In this document: positions 60,560 to 64,000 of the stretch, piece by piece
Numbering within the stretch: the first letter of the stretch is position 1
Layout of the letters: each line of letters begins with the position of its first letter
Origin: Oxytricha trifallax
Taxonomy: Eukaryota; Ciliophora; Spirotrichea; Sporadotrichida; Oxytrichidae
Direction: 5' to 3'
DNA length: 64,000 nucleotides
Assembly: GCA_000711775.1 (NCBI GenBank)
Contig: ARYC01018380.1
Coordinates: 1 to 64,000, forward strand
Position numbers and translations under genes: made by a program
Notes under the pieces: generated by a model
What the model saw: the letters and a program-made list of their open reading frames with translations, nothing else
The model's database searches: none
What the model was told of the DNA's origin: nothing

Positions 60560-60960
60560 TTAAGATAGAATAAACATGAACATAAATGCAAGGTCTTTAA
60601 TTTCTTAGTTAATCTGTTGTTCTTACTTAGTGTTCTTGGTTGCTTTTTCTTCCTTTTTCAAGTAATCCACTTTCCCTTCATCCACTTTCCTACATAGTCT
60701 CAATTCTTTTGATTTTTCTAACTGAGTTTCTTGTCTCCAAGGATGTCCTGCTATGTCTTCTACTGGACTCTAAGATTAGTCTTGACCTGACTACTCTTCC
60801 CCTTTCCTTGGCGTCCTGTTCTTTCTCTTATAGTCCCCTGGGTAGGAAATAATCTTCTACATCTACTCGATTATCTTCCATTGTGCTATATAAACCAATC
60901 CCAGTTCACTTATTATTGTTCCATTTCCATCATGAACCAGTAATGCATGTTTTTTAATAA
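60560..60960 (-). CDS. Host coding segment, Lys/Glu/Gln-rich protein
   Basis: Unrecognised family but the best host-like frame in the right half. Minus strand, TAA/TAG=Gln, no TGA over about 130 codons: LLVHDGNGTIISELGLVYIA, QWKIIEQMQKIISYPGDYK, RKNRTPRKGEEQSGQDQSQS, PVEDIAGHPWRQETQLEKS and KVDEGKVDYLKKEEKATKN. G+C content is well above the flanking DNA, and it is bordered on both sides by AT-rich sequence, as expected for an MDS. Neither a start nor a stop is evident, so it would be internal. A shorter ATG frame (60881 to 60678) overlaps on the same strand and is a shadow. Confidence 0.5.
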
Positions 60961-62835
60961 ATATAATGTTACTTTCTTTTATTTATGCTTATAAGTTAGT
61001 TTGACAACCCATAAATTCTTATATCTCGCTTACAGTAGCATAATTGAAGTAAAGCTTCCTCCACATTGTTAGAATAAATTGAATTGGTAATTGTTTACTT
61101 TCAGTAAAGTTCAAGTTAGCAATGAAAGAATAGAAAGTAAATGCAAAAAGACGATTTACCTGATAATAATAACAATAATAGATATTTCTTAATGCTAAAT
61201 TCATTAAATTAATACTCAATTCAAGTGAGTTAACTTTTAGATTCTTTGGTTTAAACGAATAATAGAAGGAAATTAAAGTAAAAAATAAATTGGAAAAAAT
61301 AAGCTAAGAAAAGATTTAATGATATAATAAGATTTTAATGAAATATTTATTAAATTTTATATCCTGGGAAATATATTCATAGTAATCAGGATAAATTAGT
61401 ATTCTTATCTTTCATATTAATAATTGTCTCTTGTATTATTTATATTTGTTTCTAATTCTTACTTCACTTCATTTCTCAATTAATGATATTGTTTTATTTA
61501 AATTCAATCAAATTTAAATTTATGAACTAGTTTGAACATAAAATACAATATATTTCTAATCAATTATGATGTAGAATGAATGAATTTCAGTTTATCTATA
61601 TTTTTTAAGGTGATAAAATATAAGTAAATACTTAAATATATTTTAGTATCTCTAAGTTTTTCTATTTTATTCAGGCAATTTAGGGCATAACAAATAGAAA
61701 GTAAGGCCAAATTCAGATATTATTAGTTCTAATATGTAAATAATTGTGAATGGACTTAATATAAAATAAATATTTTAATTAATAGTCATTATTCCTAAAA
61801 TCATATGCTTGAAAAATATTTAATCCTTTAGTTTAGATCTTATCATATAGAATTTTTTTAAATGCGATTTCTTAAAATAAAAACTCTTATTAAATAAGTC
61901 GTTCTTCAGATTGTACACAATATTAGAAATGAATATACAGATTATAAATATTTTTAAGTTGCTTGATAAAAATAATAAATATATATGTTACATAGATTCT
62001 TAATATAAATATAGAATGTATTATAAATTAATCTTAGATGATAAATAAAATAAATATGTTTAATGCTTTTATTAAAAAGTTAAAATAAATATATGATATG
62101 AGAATAAATAATAATCATGATTAAAATTTTATATAAATATATATGTTTGTTATTATTAACAATCACTTAATAGTTAATATTAAAATTATATAAACTAATG
62201 ATGTAATGAGCATTTAAGGAAGAAAAAGGAAAATTAAAATATAGATAATAATCATAAATAAATTATAAAAAGTAGAAATTATGGGTTGATGATGGATAAA
62301 TATATAAGTATGATAGTATAATGGTTTTAACCGCATTATTTATAATATTTATTATTCAATTAAATAATCAAAAATTAATACATTAATAAAAAAAAAGGTA
62401 ATTATAAAAATTAAAAATAATATAATCTTTAAAAATTGGAAATTTAAAGAATAGGTTATAATGCTTTTATATAACAATAAAAAAAGAAATTGATATAGTG
62501 ACATTAAATAAAAGAATAAATAAAATGTAGAAAAAACCTCGCGCATAGATTCAAAGCTATTTCAAATAAGTGAAACCTCGTAAGATGAGCACTTGAGAAA
62601 TAAAAACAGTAATAAATATATGTTTATAAATAACAAAACTATATATAAGGTATCTTAGTCAGTGAATATTCTCAAAGCTAAATATTAACTGTGTGTTAAG
62701 ACAGAGAAACGATTGTCATGCTCTCTAAAAACATATAAATTATATGTTAATAGAATGACACAATTAGCTTAAAAATCTAAATAATTAAAACAATACATCA
62801 ATCTATAAATAGCATGATCAATTAGACTAAAATTT
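60961..62835. other. AT-rich stretch, nothing recognised
   Basis: No supported gene; 61900-62560 is among the most AT-rich parts of the window. Confidence 0.45.
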
Positions 62836-62975
62836 GACAAAGTAAAACTCTTTGATTTTTGAGGGATCCTAGAAGTCACGTTTAACATATTTAAATTGCA
62901 AATTCATATGAACACTTTCTCAACTACTAAACTGAAGCTTATTCTTGTCTTTATTAGTTTCTTAATTTTATTATA
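62836..62975 (-). repeat. Single inverted copy of the ~170-bp satellite
   Basis: Minus-strand copy of the unit found at 40330-41649: on plus it reads GACAAAGTAAAACTCTTTGA, GGGATCCTAGAAGTCACG, TCATATGAACACTTTCTCAA and CTTATTCTTGTC. An isolated unit 17 kb from the array. Confidence 0.82.
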
Positions 62976-63136
62976 TTTTAATAAAAGCAATCTTTTTTCG
63001 AAACGCCATCGATTTCACAGAATAAATCCAAATATTATTTTTATAAAAAAGCAATCTTTTTAGGAAAATCTATTGATTTATAAAAATAAAAAAAATTGCT
63101 TTTTAATAAGGTAAAATTTTTGAAATAAAAAGCGAT

Positions 63137-64000
63137 TGATTTTTCTTAAATACAAGAACGAGATTTGTAATTGATTCAGTGTTATTATAATTAATCTTGA
63201 AACTACAAGTATTTAGGGTATTGTCCAATATCCTCTATTGTATTTTGATATATTTTCTCGTTTTAAGCAGTCACCTCTCCAGTTATTGAGAGAAATCGGT
63301 ACGATCTTAGTCTATCGTGTTGGTGTCTTCGTGAATAGCACGGTAATGTCTTGTAGTAATAAGTTTATCTCCATATCCTCCTAATATTCATGCGTATTTC
63401 GTGTTTATTCTTTGTGACACCGATAATAACAGTAAAAAAACAGTATAGCAATATTTTGCAATTTTATTTAAATAAAAAGTGTTGCTGTGATTTACTATCA
63501 TCATGAGTATTCTTCAATATTAAGATTTGACTAAAATGTTTCTGCTTTTGCAGAAACTTATTCATTCTTAGAGATTTATTTTTAGTTAAAAATGTTTTAA
63601 TTTTAGTCAAATCTTAATATTGAAGAATACTCATGATGATAGTAAATCACAGCAACACTTTTTATTTAAATAAAATTGCAAAATATTGCTATACTGTTTT
63701 TTTACTGTTATTATCGGTGTCACAAAGAATAAACACGAAATACGCATGAATATTAGGAGGATATGGAGATAAACTTATTACTACAAGACATTACCGTGCT
63801 ATTCACGAAGACACCAACACGATAGACTAAGATCGTACCGATTTCTCTCAATAACTGGAGAGGTGACTGCTTAAAACGAGAAAATATATCAAAATACAAT
63901 AGAGGATATTGGACAATACCCTAAATACTTGTAGTTTCAAGATTAATTATAATAACACTGAATCAATTACAAATCTCGTTCTTGTATTTAAGAAAAATCA
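63137..64000. repeat. Perfect 401-bp inverted repeat at the window end
   Basis: Left arm 63137-63537 and right arm 63600-64000 are reverse complements with no mismatch that I can see, around a 62-bp spacer. The spacer itself starts with a small hairpin (GTTTCTGC/GCAGAAAC, 63538-63557). The right arm reaches the last base of the window, so the palindrome may be longer. No coding capacity is supported in the arms. It could be a foldback transposon or an assembly fold-back artefact. Confidence 0.9.

Overview
The window reads as germline (micronuclear) DNA of a hypotrich (spirotrich) ciliate of the Oxytricha/Stylonychia/Tetmemena group. Seen directly: very AT-rich DNA; reading frames that make protein sense only if TAA and TAG encode glutamine and TGA is the stop; two 4.1-kb transposons whose ends carry the 17-bp telomere-like motif CAAAACCCCAAAACCCC, which is the hallmark of TBE (telomere-bearing element) transposons; and 26-36-nt introns. 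The species is inference. Because TGA is the only stop, open frames of 60-100 codons arise by chance here, so I called genes only on homology, composition or shared structure.

Layout. 1-2.6 kb: part of a TBE-like element with a 22-kDa-type gene (minus) and a zinc-finger/pseudokinase gene (plus). 3.4-5.2 and 11.3-13.0 kb: two related LINE-like insertions with (ATT)n-type tails. 6.0-10.0 kb: patches that look like host coding DNA. 15.28-19.41 kb: TBE copy A. 20.93-22.50 kb: a 1.57-kb rearranged TBE-like derivative (E). 25.01-29.78 kb: decayed TBE-like element D, with a zinc-finger/MT-A70 methyltransferase gene and a 600-bp foldback element inserted in it. 31.5-36.5 kb: host-like coding islands, one resembling a YHYH-domain protein. 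40.3-41.65 kb: about eight copies of a ~170-bp satellite, interrupted by element C (41.65-45.67 kb), the best-preserved MT-A70-carrying TBE-like transposon. 47.6-52.7 kb: what looks like a host gene with a Myb/SANT-like segment, split by TBE copy B (48.02-52.13 kb). 60.56-60.96 kb: a clear coding segment. 63.14-64.0 kb: a perfect 401-bp inverted repeat running to the window end.

The six TBE-related elements share a plan: a DDE transposase and a 22-kDa gene converge on each other, while a third gene points away from the 22-kDa gene. In the telomere-ended elements (A, B) and in the left-edge element the third gene is zinc finger plus kinase; in C and D it is zinc finger plus MT-A70 N6-adenine methyltransferase. 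This second type has ends beginning CATG/CATA instead of C4A4, yet keeps the 3-bp ATT-like target duplication. I regard this swap as the most interesting content of the window. Most TBE-related reading frames contain one to several frame breaks, so they are old copies or the assembly has small indels. Long AT-rich stretches hold nothing I can name; some may be internal eliminated sequences (IESs), which cannot be recognised without the macronuclear genome.
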